From an uncultured Pseudorhodobacter sp. (GTDB lineage Bacteria; Pseudomonadota; Alphaproteobacteria; Rhodobacterales; Rhodobacteraceae), in assembly GCA_945957495.1 (NCBI GenBank), contig CAMFLG010000022.1, forward strand, positions 1 through 15,269: a DNA stretch of 15,269 bases. The letters run 5' to 3'. A model generated the notes under the pieces. That model was given only the letters and a program-made list of their open reading frames with translations. It searched no databases and was not told the DNA's origin. A program made the position numbers and the translations under genes. Shown here piece by piece: positions 1-7,403 of the stretch (its first letter is position 1; the number at the start of each line of letters is the position of its first letter).

Positions 1-50
1 TACGCGATTCCTCTACGTCTCGTGGGCTCGGAGATGTGTATAAGAGACAG
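1..50 (+). other. Illumina Nextera i7-side adapter (not biological)
   Basis: Bases 32-50 are the 19-base Tn5 mosaic end AGATGTGTATAAGAGACAG, and 17-31 are the preceding Nextera read-2 adapter bases. Bases 9-16 (TCCTCTAC) match, from memory, the adapter form of Nextera index N712. Bases 1-8 match the last eight bases of the P7 primer with one mismatch (TACGCGAT against TACGAGAT). The adapter translates to the database-contaminant peptide MYKRQ. Genomic sequence starts at about 51. Confidence 0.98.
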
Positions 51-187
51 AGCCACGGGTTAATCCTGCGCTCTCAAAGAGTTGCGATGAATTTCCCTTC
101 CGTTTCCGCCCTTGGAAAAATCCGCAACCCTTGCCCCCATCCGCCCCACAAGATAGCCTGCGGCAGCGCAGCATTCAGGAGCCCCGC

Positions 188-433
188 ATGGCCCAACGTC
201 TTCACCTCGTATTCGGCGGCGAACTCGTCAGCCCGGAAAAGAACGTCTTCAGGGACGTGAAAGACATCCACATCGTCGGCATGTTCCCCGATTACGAAAC
301 CGCCTATCTCGCCTGGAAGGCCGAGGCGCAGCGCACCGTTGACAACGCCCATATGCGCTACTTCATCGCCCATATCCACCGCCTGCGCGAGGCGGGGCTG
401 GAAGGCTCCCCCACCATCGAGATGGGCGCGTAA
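188..433 (+). CDS. DUF4170 family protein, 81 aa
   Basis: A small soluble protein of 81 residues. The start at 188 is chosen because AGGAG (177-181) sits six bases upstream and the sequence MAQRLHLVFGGELVSP matches the usual start of the family. An ATG at 131 would add 19 low-quality residues without a ribosome site. The body has the pattern of DUF4170 proteins (DVKDIHIVGMFPDYETAYLAW, then an Arg-rich helix FIAHIHRLREAG). No signal peptide or membrane segment is visible. From memory, DUF4170 genes in Rhodobacteraceae sit just before kdtA and lpxK and often after an inositol monophosphatase. The first two neighbours are present here; the upstream one would lie beyond the adapter junction. The molecular function is not known to me. 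The spacing of 13 bases to the next gene suggests one transcript. Confidence 0.85.
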   Translation: MAQRLHLVFGGELVSPEKNVFRDVKDIHIVGMFPDYETAYLAWKAEAQRTVDNAHMRYFIAHIHRLREAGLEGSPTIEMGA

Positions 434-446
434 GGCCCTGTCCTAT

Positions 447-1640
447 ATGGCACTTTCGCTCGGGCGGACGCTGTATAATCTCAAGGGGCGCGGGCTGCAA
501 CTGGGTGAAACCAGCCGCCCGCCCCGGCCCTCCGGGGCGCTGGTCTGGCTGCACGCGCCCGACCCGGACTATGCCACGGGCACCGCGCAACTGGCCCTGC
601 GCCTGATCACCGAAGGCGTCGCTTCAGTGCTGTTGACCTGCCCAGAACCCCTGAACATCGCGCATCCGCGTCTGGTTCAGCAAACCCCGCCCCCCGACAC
701 CGCCAGCGACGCCCGCGCCTTTCTTGGCCATTGGTCCCCAGATCTGGCGATCCTGTCGGACGGTGAATTGCGCCCCGCGCTGCTGTTCGAGGCCGAAACC
801 CGCCGCCTGCCCCTGCTGATGGTCGAGGCCCGCAGCCCCTATCTGCCCAAGGGCCGTGCCGGATGGTATCCCGGCCTGATCCGCTCCAGCCTGAATTCCT
901 TCCATGAAATCATGGCTTTGGACGAGGCTTCCGCCCGCGCCTTCCGCAAGGCCGGGGCGGCCAACGTCACCTTGTCGGGCCGGATGGAGGAACCTTCCGC
1001 CGCCCTGCACTATCAGGAACCCGAACGCGCCAGCCTCGCGCAACAGATGGCCACCCGCCCGGTCTGGCTCGCCGCCGCCGTCCCCGCCGCCGAAGAGGCC
1101 GCCGTCATCGCCGCCCATCGCACCGCCCTCCGGCTCGCGCATCGGCTGCTGTTGATTCTGGTGCCGCAAGACCCGGGCCGCGCCGCCGAACTCGCCGCCG
1201 GGATGGAGGCGGCAGAGGGCTGGTCCGTCGCCCTGCGCAGTCTGGAACAGGAACCCGACACCGAGGTTTCCGTCTATATTCCTGATTCCGCAGCGGAATT
1301 TGGCCTGTGGTATCGGCTGGCACCTGTAACCTTTCTGGGCGGCAGCCTGCTGGGCGACGGTTGCGCGCGCAACCCGATGGAGGCGGCGGCGCTGGGCTCT
1401 GCCATCATCCACGGCCCGAAACCGGGGGTTTACGGCCCGCTGTTCAACCGCTTTGGCGCCCAACGCGCCGCCCGCAGCATCACCAGCGCCGCCGATCTGG
1501 GCGAGGCGCTGTCCGATCTGCTTGCCCCCGACCGCACCGCGCGTCTGGCCCAGGCCGCGTGGAGCCTTGCCTCCGATGGGGTCGAAGTGACCGAAGAGAT
1601 CATCCGCCTCACCCGCCGCCTGCTGCAAGGGGTCGCCTGA
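447..1640 (+). CDS. Kdo transferase-like glycosyltransferase (WaaA/KdtA family)
   Basis: A 397-aa protein of the 3-deoxy-D-manno-octulosonic acid transferase family (GT30), which adds Kdo to lipid A precursor at the inner membrane. The C-terminal half is recognisable: LILVPQDPGR at about 236-245, FLGGSLLGDG at about 296-305, and NPMEAAALG at 309-317 followed by GPKPGVYGPLFNRF, equivalent to NPLEAAA...GPH in E. coli WaaA. DGELRP (105-110) resembles the ETELWP block. The N-terminal block that normally reads HAxSxGE, holding the catalytic base Glu, reads HAPDPDYATG here (36-45), and the usual N-terminal membrane anchor is missing. ATG 447 was chosen; the frame is open back to 339 but that part overlaps the DUF4170 gene. 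The ribosome site is weak. The stop overlaps the lpxK start (TGATG). The family call is strong; whether it still transfers Kdo is uncertain. Confidence 0.8.
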   Translation: MALSLGRTLYNLKGRGLQLGETSRPPRPSGALVWLHAPDPDYATGTAQLALRLITEGVASVLLTCPEPLNIAHPRLVQQTPPPDTASDARAFLGHWSPDLAILSDGELRPALLFEAETRRLPLLMVEARSPYLPKGRAGWYPGLIRSSLNSFHEIMALDEASARAFRKAGAANVTLSGRMEEPSAALHYQEPERASLAQQMATRPVWLAAAVPAAEEAAVIAAHRTALRLAHRLLLILVPQDPGRAAELAAGMEAAEGWSVALRSLEQEPDTEVSVYIPDSAAEFGLWYRLAPVTFLGGSLLGDGCARNPMEAAALGSAIIHGPKPGVYGPLFNRFGAQRAARSITSAADLGEALSDLLAPDRTARLAQAAWSLASDGVEVTEEIIRLTRRLLQGVA

Positions 1641-2620
1641 TGCGCCCGCCCGCCTTCTGGCAAAACCCGCCCGACGCCCCCGGTCTGGCCGCCCGCCTGC
1701 TTGCCCCCCTGGGCGCGGCCTATGCCGCAGCCACCGCCCGCCGCCTGCGCGCGCCGGGCTACAAGGCCGCTATCCCTGTGATCTGCATCGGAAATATCAA
1801 CGCAGGCGGCACTGGCAAAACCCCCACCGCCATTGCGCTGATCGAACGGCTGACGGCCAAAGGTGTCGGCGTGATGGTGGTCAGCCGGGGCTATGGCGGC
1901 AGCCAATCCGGCCCGCTGCGCGTCGATCCCGCCCGCCATTCCGCCGCCGTAGTGGGCGACGAGCCGCTGCTGCTGGCCGCCTTCGCCCCCACCATCGTCG
2001 CCCGCGACCGCGCCGCAGGCGTCCGTCTGGCCGAGGCGTCCGGTGCGCAAATGGTGCTTCTGGACGACGGGTTTCAGAACCCCTCCGTGCAGAAGGATGT
2101 CTCGATCGTCGTCGTCGATGCCGAAACCGGCTTTGGCAACGGCCGCTGCCTGCCCGCTGGCCCCTTGCGCGAACCCGTGGCCACCGGCCTAGCCCGCGCC
2201 GATCTGGTGCTGGCCATCGGCCCTGACGCCGCCCAAATCCGCTTTCACGATCAATGGCATGCGCAGATCAGCAAGCCCGTGGTCCGCGCCGAACTGAAGC
2301 CGCTGCAAATGGGCATGGGCTGGCAGGGTGAACGGGTGATCGCCTTCGCAGGCATCGGCCGGCCGGCCAAATTCTTCGCAACCCTGCGCGCCGAAGGTGC
2401 CATCCTTGTGCGGGCCGAGGCGTTGGACGATCACCAGCCGCTGTCAGAACCGCTGCTGAAACGCCTCGAACTTGAAGCCTTCGCCACCGGCGCGCAGCTT
2501 GTCACCACCGAAAAAGACGCCGTCCGCCTGCCGCCCTCGTTCCGCGCCAAGGTGCTGACCCTGCCGGTCCGCCTTCAAATCGCAGACTGGTCCGCCATAG
2601 ACCGCTTACTAACCCTATAA
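1640..2620 (+). CDS. lpxK: Tetraacyldisaccharide 4'-kinase LpxK
   Basis: A 326-aa kinase that phosphorylates the 4' position of the lipid A disaccharide at the cytoplasmic face of the inner membrane, using ATP. The length is typical. Visible motifs are the Walker A region GNINAGGTGKTPT (51-63), SRGYGG (82-87), GDEP (106-109) and the Walker B-like LLDDGFQN (140-147). The N-terminal segment (about residues 15-32, LAARLLAPLGAAYAAA) is the expected membrane-associating helix. The start at 1640 overlaps the upstream stop in TGATG, with AAGGGG (1627-1632) as ribosome site, so it is translationally coupled to the Kdo-transferase-like gene. The frame is open upstream to 1307, but that part is inside the preceding gene. 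The two enzymes act in the same pathway. Transcription probably ends at the hairpins after 2664. Confidence 0.95.
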   Translation: MRPPAFWQNPPDAPGLAARLLAPLGAAYAAATARRLRAPGYKAAIPVICIGNINAGGTGKTPTAIALIERLTAKGVGVMVVSRGYGGSQSGPLRVDPARHSAAVVGDEPLLLAAFAPTIVARDRAAGVRLAEASGAQMVLLDDGFQNPSVQKDVSIVVVDAETGFGNGRCLPAGPLREPVATGLARADLVLAIGPDAAQIRFHDQWHAQISKPVVRAELKPLQMGMGWQGERVIAFAGIGRPAKFFATLRAEGAILVRAEALDDHQPLSEPLLKRLELEAFATGAQLVTTEKDAVRLPPSFRAKVLTLPVRLQIADWSAIDRLLTL

Positions 2621-2663
2621 TTTATCTAAAATTTTTCATCTGTTCAAAAATATCCTGGGGGAA

Positions 2664-2708
2664 GCTGCAATCGCCAAAGGCGATTGCAGCGCGGGGGCAA
2701 AGCCCCCG
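2664..2708. terminator. Double hairpin between convergent operons
   Basis: A perfect 12-bp stem, GCTGCAATCGCC / GGCGATTGCAGC with loop AAA (2664-2690), is followed at once by a second stem, CGGGGGC / GCCCCCG with loop AAA (2692-2708). It lies between lpxK (+) and the CoA-transferase gene (minus), whose stop codon is only nine bases away. There is no T-run right after either stem; on the minus strand TTTTT occurs 14 bases beyond the larger stem. It is preceded on the + strand by an AT-rich stretch (about 2613-2652). A bidirectional terminator is the likely role, but a dispersed repeat unit is also possible. Confidence 0.6.
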
Positions 2709-2717
2709 AAACCGGCG

Positions 2718-3845
2718 CTAACCCAGAACCTCGTCCTGATGCTCACCCAGCTTCGGGGCGGGCCTGTCCAGCGCCAGTTCCGCCGCCGAAAACGTCATCG
2801 GTGATCGCACCCCCGGCACACCGTCCGGGGCGATCTGCATGCCGCGCGCTATCACCTGCGGGTCGGCGAAAACCTCTGCCAGATCGTTGATCGGCCCGGC
2901 GGGCACGCCCTCTGCCTCGCAGGCCGCCAGCAGATCCGCCTTGCTCCAACGCAGCGTCGCCTCGGTGATCCGCCGCGTCATCTCGGCCCGGTTGGCGATG
3001 CGCAGCGCGTTGGTGGCAAACGCCGCCGCCTCGGCCATATCGGCCAGCCCCAGAATCCCGCACAGCCGCCGATATTGCGCGTCATTGCCGGTCGCCAGAA
3101 TGATCCAGCCGTCGGCGCAGTCAAACACCGCATAGGGCGCCAGATTGGGATGCGCGTTGCCCATCATCTTCGGCGCCTTGCCCGACACCAGATAGTTCAT
3201 CGCCTGATTGGCCATGATGCTGGTCGCCACGTCCATCAGCGCCATGTCGATCTGTTGGCCCAGCCCCGTCACGCCGCGCTGCACCAGCGCCGCCAGAATG
3301 GCCGTGGCCGCGTAAACCCCTGTAAAGACGTCCGTAACCGCCACGCCCACTTTCTGCGGCTGACCATCCGGTGCGCCGGTGACGCTCATCAGCCCGGCCA
3401 TGCCCTGAATGATGAAATCATAGCCCGCGCGATGCGCATAGGGCCCGGTCTGGCCGAACCCGGTGATCGAACAATAGACGAGCCTCGGGTTCACCTGCCG
3501 CAGGCTTTCCCAATCCAGCCCGTATTTCGCAAGCCCGCCCACCTTGAAATTCTCGATCACCACATCGGCGTCGGCCACCAGACGGCGCACCACCTCTTGA
3601 CCTTCCGGCGTGCGAAAATCGCAGATGATCGACTTTTTCCCCCGGTTGGTCGCATAGAAATACGCAGCCGAGGTGTCGCCGTCACGCTCGATGAACGGCG
3701 GCCCCCAGCGGCGGGTGTCATCGCCTTCGGGCGCCTCAACCTTGATCACATCCGCGCCCAGATCGGCCAGGGTCTGGCCAGCCCAAGGGCCAGCCAGAAT
3801 CCGCGCCAATTCAATGACTTTCACGCCCGCCAGTGGTGCAGTCAT
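2718..3845 (-). CDS. Class III (CaiB/BaiF, Frc-type) CoA-transferase
   Basis: A 375-aa CoA-transferase of family III, which moves CoA between carboxylic acids through a glutamyl/aspartyl-type enzyme intermediate. It starts with the family signature PLAGVKVIELARILAGPWAG, followed by LADLGADVIKVEAP, the TNRGKKSI block (66-73) and YCSITGFGQTGP (124-135). The predicted catalytic Asp is D172 in GVAVTDVFTG, equivalent to D169 of formyl-CoA transferase. Across its length it closely resembles human SUGCT (succinate-hydroxymethylglutarate CoA-transferase) as I recall it, including AGYD, GPINDLAEVFADPQV and LGEH near the end. A dicarboxylate substrate is therefore plausible, but substrates in this family cannot be read from sequence. 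The length is normal. It starts three bases after the dsbA-like stop, so it is probably co-transcribed, with a poor ribosome site of its own. No metabolic partner gene is adjacent. Confidence 0.88.
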   Translation of the reverse strand: MTAPLAGVKVIELARILAGPWAGQTLADLGADVIKVEAPEGDDTRRWGPPFIERDGDTSAAYFYATNRGKKSIICDFRTPEGQEVVRRLVADADVVIENFKVGGLAKYGLDWESLRQVNPRLVYCSITGFGQTGPYAHRAGYDFIIQGMAGLMSVTGAPDGQPQKVGVAVTDVFTGVYAATAILAALVQRGVTGLGQQIDMALMDVATSIMANQAMNYLVSGKAPKMMGNAHPNLAPYAVFDCADGWIILATGNDAQYRRLCGILGLADMAEAAAFATNALRIANRAEMTRRITEATLRWSKADLLAACEAEGVPAGPINDLAEVFADPQVIARGMQIAPDGVPGVRSPMTFSAAELALDRPAPKLGEHQDEVLG

Positions 3846-3848
3846 GGC

Positions 3849-4496
3849 TTATTTCGCCAATTCCGCGTCGATCAGCGCCTTCATGTCCTCATAGCTCATG
3901 TTGGAGTGTTTGGTGCCGTTGATGATGAAGGTCGGTGTGCCCTCGATGCCGTCGGCCTTGAAGTTGGTCTCGTAATGCGCAACCAGTGCCTTGGCCATGT
4001 CGGCGTCGTTCATGCAGGCGTCCAGCGTGGCATCATCCATGCCCGCGGTGCGGCCGATCTTTTTCAGGCTGGCAACCACCGCTGCCGGATCATCCGACGC
4101 GGCCCAGTCCGACTGGGTGTCATACAGAATATCGGTGATCCCGAAATAGCGCATCTCGCCGCCGCAGCGCGCCATCATCGCGGCCCACAGACCATAACGG
4201 TCGAAATACACTTCATGATATTCCAGCCGCACCTTGCCGGTGTCGATGTATTCGGCCTTCAGCTTGGGGTAAACGTCTGCATGGAAATGCGCGCAGTGCG
4301 GGCAGGTAAACGACAGATATTCCACAATTTTCACCGGGGCATCCGGCGCTCCGATGCCGTAATCTGCCACGGTGATTGCAGGGGTCTCGGTGGTGGTGGC
4401 CGGGGCCGTCGTGGTTTCCTGCGCTTGGGCCGCAGCAAATCCCATGCCTGCGATCAGCGCCAGCGTGGCGGCAGCGGTTGCCAGTTTTCTAGCCAT
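3849..4496 (-). CDS. DsbA family thiol:disulfide oxidoreductase
   Basis: A 215-aa secreted thioredoxin-fold protein. A signal peptide (basic MARK, hydrophobic core about 5-22, likely cut after AAAQA near residue 25) is followed by a Thr/Pro/Ala-rich linker (26-40). The thioredoxin active site is C65-P-H-C68 in SFTCPHCAHFH, as in E. coli DsbA, and the cis-Pro loop is GTPTF (P188). Two more cysteines, C111 and C161, lie in the inserted helical domain. A second disulfide of this kind is described for alphaproteobacterial DsbA1 such as that of Wolbachia. The protein should introduce disulfides in the periplasm. AAGGAAGG lies just upstream of the start and overlaps the end of the DUF721 gene, which points to coupling. 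The pair DUF721 then dsbA beside mutY is, from memory, common in Rhodobacteraceae, usually followed by smc. Here a CoA-transferase follows instead. Confidence 0.92.
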   Translation of the reverse strand: MARKLATAAATLALIAGMGFAAAQAQETTTAPATTTETPAITVADYGIGAPDAPVKIVEYLSFTCPHCAHFHADVYPKLKAEYIDTGKVRLEYHEVYFDRYGLWAAMMARCGGEMRYFGITDILYDTQSDWAASDDPAAVVASLKKIGRTAGMDDATLDACMNDADMAKALVAHYETNFKADGIEGTPTFIINGTKHSNMSYEDMKALIDAELAK

Positions 4497-4500
4497 AGGG

Positions 4501-5034
4501 TCAGCCTTCCTTCGAGTTTTGCCGATTTAAGATGTTTTGTGCCAGCGCTTCAAGCGCCGCACGCAAGTCTGCGTTCTGAACGGGGGCGGCAGTGCGCACC
4601 GCCTCTGCCTGCACCTTTGGGTCGATCACGGCTATCTTCCGGGGCGCGGGCGTGAATTCTGCCTGCCCTTCGGCAAAGCCGGTGCTGGCGGTCTGCGTCA
4701 GGATGATGCGGGAAATCGCGGCATAGCCATAGACCGCATTCACCCGCTCGCGCAGTTTTTCCTTTTGCATTTCAACGATCGGGGCCATGGCGCCACTGAC
4801 CAGCAGGGTCAGACTGGCCCCCATGCCCTCGCGCCCGTAGCCCACCTTCACTGGCCTTGTCACGCGCGCCATATCCTCGCCCGCAACCTCGGCCCAATGC
4901 GTCAAAAGCCGCGCCACCGCAAAGCCGCGCGACTCTCCCACAACCCGCACCTGATCCTTCAGCAACCCCGATGCAGCCTCAAAACCGCGAAAGCGGCGCT
5001 GGGCAGAGGGGGGCGGGGCAGGTATTCGGGCCAT
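4501..5034 (-). CDS. DUF721 / DciA-like protein
   Basis: A 177-aa soluble protein with the DUF721 (DciA-like) layout. An N-terminal helical segment contains the GLLKDQVRVVGE region (23-34). It is followed by VARLLTHWAEVAGEDMARVTRPVKV (40-64), where the W..VAG.....T.P pattern is the family signature, and by a strand segment LTLLVSGAMAPIVEMQKEKLRERVNAVYGY (75-104). The C-terminal third is Ala/Pro-rich and looks disordered before a last helix. DciA proteins help load the replicative helicase in bacteria lacking DnaC/DnaI. Extending that role to this alphaproteobacterial DUF721 protein is inference. AGGA lies five bases before ATG 5034. It heads the minus-strand operon and is divergent from mutY across 80 bases, so the two share a promoter region. 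Confidence 0.8.
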   Translation of the reverse strand: MARIPAPPPSAQRRFRGFEAASGLLKDQVRVVGESRGFAVARLLTHWAEVAGEDMARVTRPVKVGYGREGMGASLTLLVSGAMAPIVEMQKEKLRERVNAVYGYAAISRIILTQTASTGFAEGQAEFTPAPRKIAVIDPKVQAEAVRTAAPVQNADLRAALEALAQNILNRQNSKEG

Positions 5035-5114
5035 CTGGTCCTATCCGGTTCTGATGCTAGTCTATGCAAGCGGGGTCTGCCATGCCAGAGCCTTGGCTGC
5101 AAAGGGGATAAAGA

Positions 5115-6152
5115 TTGCGTGACGGACAGATAAGCCTGCGCCTGCTGGATTGGTACGATACCGCCGCGCGCGACATGCCATGGCGGGTAGGCCCCGCCGC
5201 GCGGGCAGCCGGGCAGCGCCCCGATCCCTACCGCACCTGGCTGTCCGAGGTGATGCTGCAACAAACCACCGTTGCGGCGGTGAAGGCCTATTTCACCCGC
5301 TTCACCGCGCTTTGGCCCAGCGTCGCCGATCTGGCGGCGGCGGCAGATGGCGATGTCATGGCCGAATGGGCGGGGCTTGGCTATTACGCCCGGGCGCGCA
5401 ACCTGTTGGCCTGCGCGCGGGCGGTGATGCGCGATCACGCTGGGGTGTTTCCCGGCACGGTCGAGGGGCTTTTGACCCTGCCCGGCATCGGCCCCTATAC
5501 CGCCGCCGCGATTGCGGCGATTGCCTTTGATCAACCCGCCGTGGTGGTTGATGGCAATGTCGAACGGGTGATGGCGCGGCTTTACGCCGTGCAAACCCCG
5601 CTGCCCCGCGCCAAGCCTGACCTGATCGCCCATGCCGCCCGCAACACGCCCAGCCATCGCCCCGGCGACTATGCGCAGGCGGTGATGGACCTTGGCGCAA
5701 CCATCTGCACCCCGCGCAACCCCGCCTGCGGCTTCTGCCCGCTTTTGGGCCTGTGCGCCGCGCAAACCCAAGGCATCGCAGCCGAACTGCCGCGCAAGCT
5801 GGCCAAACCCGAAAAGCCCACCCGCGCGGGCCGCGTCTGGGTCGCCCGCCGCCCCGATGGTGCGATCCTGCTGGAACGGCGGCCCGAACGCGGCCTCCTG
5901 GGCGGTATGCTCGCCTTTCCCGGTGACGCCTGGGACGGTGCCACCGCAGGCGCGCCGTTTGACGCTGATTGGCAGGCGGTGGGCGAGGTGCGCCACACCT
6001 TCACCCATTTCCACCTTGTCCTGCAGGTGCTGACCACCACCGCAACCGCCAACCCGAACCGGGGCGAATACCTGCATCCGCGCCCCTCAGACCTGCCGAC
6101 CCTGATGCGCAAGGCCTATGACCTTGCTTTTGCAGACAGTTCGCCGCGTTGA
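5115..6152 (+). CDS. mutY: A/G-specific adenine glycosylase MutY (TTG start)
   Basis: A 345-aa DNA repair enzyme that removes adenine paired with 8-oxoguanine. The start is TTG at 5115: an in-frame TAA lies at 5109-5111, GGGG (5104-5107) gives a ribosome site, and the conserved LLDWYD (10-15) begins well before the first in-frame ATG (residue 21). Motifs in order are the catalytic Glu E45 in SEVMLQQTTV, the helix-hairpin-helix LLTLPGIGPYTAAAI (119-133), the catalytic Asp D146 in VVVDGNVERV, and a [4Fe-4S] loop C198-X6-C205-X2-C208-X5-C214. A NUDIX-like C-terminal domain follows (about 235-345; LLERRPERGLLGGMLAFPGD), ending in the RHTFTHFHL block that helps read 8-oxoG. All key residues are present. 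It diverges from the DUF721 gene. The weak TTG start suggests low expression. Confidence 0.96.
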   Translation: MRDGQISLRLLDWYDTAARDMPWRVGPAARAAGQRPDPYRTWLSEVMLQQTTVAAVKAYFTRFTALWPSVADLAAAADGDVMAEWAGLGYYARARNLLACARAVMRDHAGVFPGTVEGLLTLPGIGPYTAAAIAAIAFDQPAVVVDGNVERVMARLYAVQTPLPRAKPDLIAHAARNTPSHRPGDYAQAVMDLGATICTPRNPACGFCPLLGLCAAQTQGIAAELPRKLAKPEKPTRAGRVWVARRPDGAILLERRPERGLLGGMLAFPGDAWDGATAGAPFDADWQAVGEVRHTFTHFHLVLQVLTTTATANPNRGEYLHPRPSDLPTLMRKAYDLAFADSSPR

Positions 6153-6200
6153 ACCCGGCGGCAAAACCGCTACACTCCCCGCCCGAGACATGAGGCCAAG

Positions 6201-7349
6201 ATGACCACGATCCCCGCTGCGGAAGTTGCGCGCCTGCAAAACGCCCTGCCGTTCTGGCTGTCCCTGGGCATGGTTCCGGTGGCCGTGTTCGGCGCCTTGC
6301 ACGGCGGTTGGGCGGTGGCGTTGCTGCCCCTGTATTCCTGGGGCCTGTTTTCCCTGCTGGACGCGCTTTTGGGCCTGAACCCCGACAACGCCGATCCCGA
6401 CACGCCCGACTCCGGCCTGAAGTGGTATCGCGCGATCACGCTGATCTGGTTTCCGGTGCAATTCACCCTGCTGTGTTGGTTGCTGTGGTATGTGCCGCAG
6501 GCCGCCCATCTGGACACCGGCGAAAAGATCGTGCTGTTCTTCGGCATGGGAGTTGTATCCGGCACCATCGGCATCAATTACAGCCACGAGCTGATGCACC
6601 AGAAATCCGCGGTGGAGCGGTGGCTGGGCGATCTGCTGTTGGCAACGGTGCTGTATAGCCATTTCCGCAGCGAGCATCTGCGCGTGCATCACCTTTACGT
6701 CGGCACCCCGCGCGACCCCGTGACCGCGCGCTATAACGAAGGCTTCCACCGCTTTTTCCCGCGTGTCCTCTTGGCCTGCCACCGCTCTGCATGGGCCGCA
6801 GAGGGTGCGATGCTGGCGCGCAAGGGCCTGTCCGCCTTGGATAAATCCAACCCTTACTGGCGCTACTGGGGCCTTCAGGCCGCGATGATTGCACTTTCGC
6901 TGCTTTTGGGCGGTTGGGTCGGCCTTGCGCTGTTTTTGTGGCAGGCGTGGATTGCGGTCTGGCAGTTGGAACTGGTGAATTACATCGAACATTACGGCCT
7001 GACCCGCCGCTATCTGGGCGATGGCCGCTATGAACACGTCCTGCCCCGCCACAGCTGGAACGCCTCGCATCGCGCGTCAAACTGGCTGTTGATCAACCTG
7101 CAGCGCCATTCCGACCACCACTACAAACCCGACCGCCGCTTTCCCCTGCTGCAAAGCTGGGGAACCGACGACGCCCCGCAACTGCCCTATGGCTATCCCC
7201 TGATGACGCTGTCGGCGATGATCCCGCCTTTGTGGAAACGGGTGATGAACCCCCGCGTCAAGGCATGGCGGCGGCAGTATTACCCCGACATTGCGGACTG
7301 GCACCCCTACAACAAGGCGAAAAACCCGATGCCGAAGGGGGCAAGCTAG
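6201..7349 (+). CDS. alkB: Alkane 1-monooxygenase (AlkB, non-haem di-iron)
   Basis: A 382-aa integral membrane di-iron hydroxylase that converts alkanes to 1-alkanols using a rubredoxin as electron donor. All histidine boxes are present: HELMH (129-133), EHLRVHH (158-164) and LQRHSDHH (300-307), plus the AlkB-typical NYIEHYG (260-266), which distinguishes it from fatty acid desaturases. Hydrophobic segments at about 16-34, 36-56, 79-99, 108-126, 223-242 and 243-259 fit the six-helix plan. The length is slightly short of the 400-aa norm. GAGG lies five bases before the ATG. No rubredoxin, rubredoxin reductase or alkane regulator is in view, so electron partners must be encoded elsewhere. It follows mutY on the same strand after 48 bases; functional coupling with mutY is unlikely. 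Chain-length preference cannot be judged from sequence. No terminator is visible in the 54 bases before the convergent methyltransferase gene. Confidence 0.95.
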   Translation: MTTIPAAEVARLQNALPFWLSLGMVPVAVFGALHGGWAVALLPLYSWGLFSLLDALLGLNPDNADPDTPDSGLKWYRAITLIWFPVQFTLLCWLLWYVPQAAHLDTGEKIVLFFGMGVVSGTIGINYSHELMHQKSAVERWLGDLLLATVLYSHFRSEHLRVHHLYVGTPRDPVTARYNEGFHRFFPRVLLACHRSAWAAEGAMLARKGLSALDKSNPYWRYWGLQAAMIALSLLLGGWVGLALFLWQAWIAVWQLELVNYIEHYGLTRRYLGDGRYEHVLPRHSWNASHRASNWLLINLQRHSDHHYKPDRRFPLLQSWGTDDAPQLPYGYPLMTLSAMIPPLWKRVMNPRVKAWRRQYYPDIADWHPYNKAKNPMPKGAS

Positions 7350-7403
7350 GACCGCCGCCTCCGGACCCGCCGCGCAGGATCAGCACCTGCAACCCAATCG
7401 GGC

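Noticed and set aside
51..187. 3' end of an upstream inositol monophosphatase gene
   Set aside because: Such a gene is often found here in relatives, but only a few codons before a TAA at 61-63 would remain and they cannot be identified.
36..260. + strand frame beginning MYKRQ
   Set aside because: Its first five codons are the Tn5 mosaic end, so the start is artificial; the remainder overlaps the DUF4170 gene.
624..1628. Minus-strand open frame (334 codons) opposite the Kdo-transferase-like gene
   Set aside because: Gly/Gln-rich shadow frame without motifs.
3075..4655. Long + strand open frame (526 codons)
   Set aside because: It runs antisense through the CoA-transferase and dsbA-like genes, is rich in His/Arg/Gln as expected for a GC-rich shadow frame, and has no recognisable domain.
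4959..6077. Minus-strand open frame (372 codons) opposite mutY
   Set aside because: Shadow of mutY, which has all catalytic motifs on the + strand.
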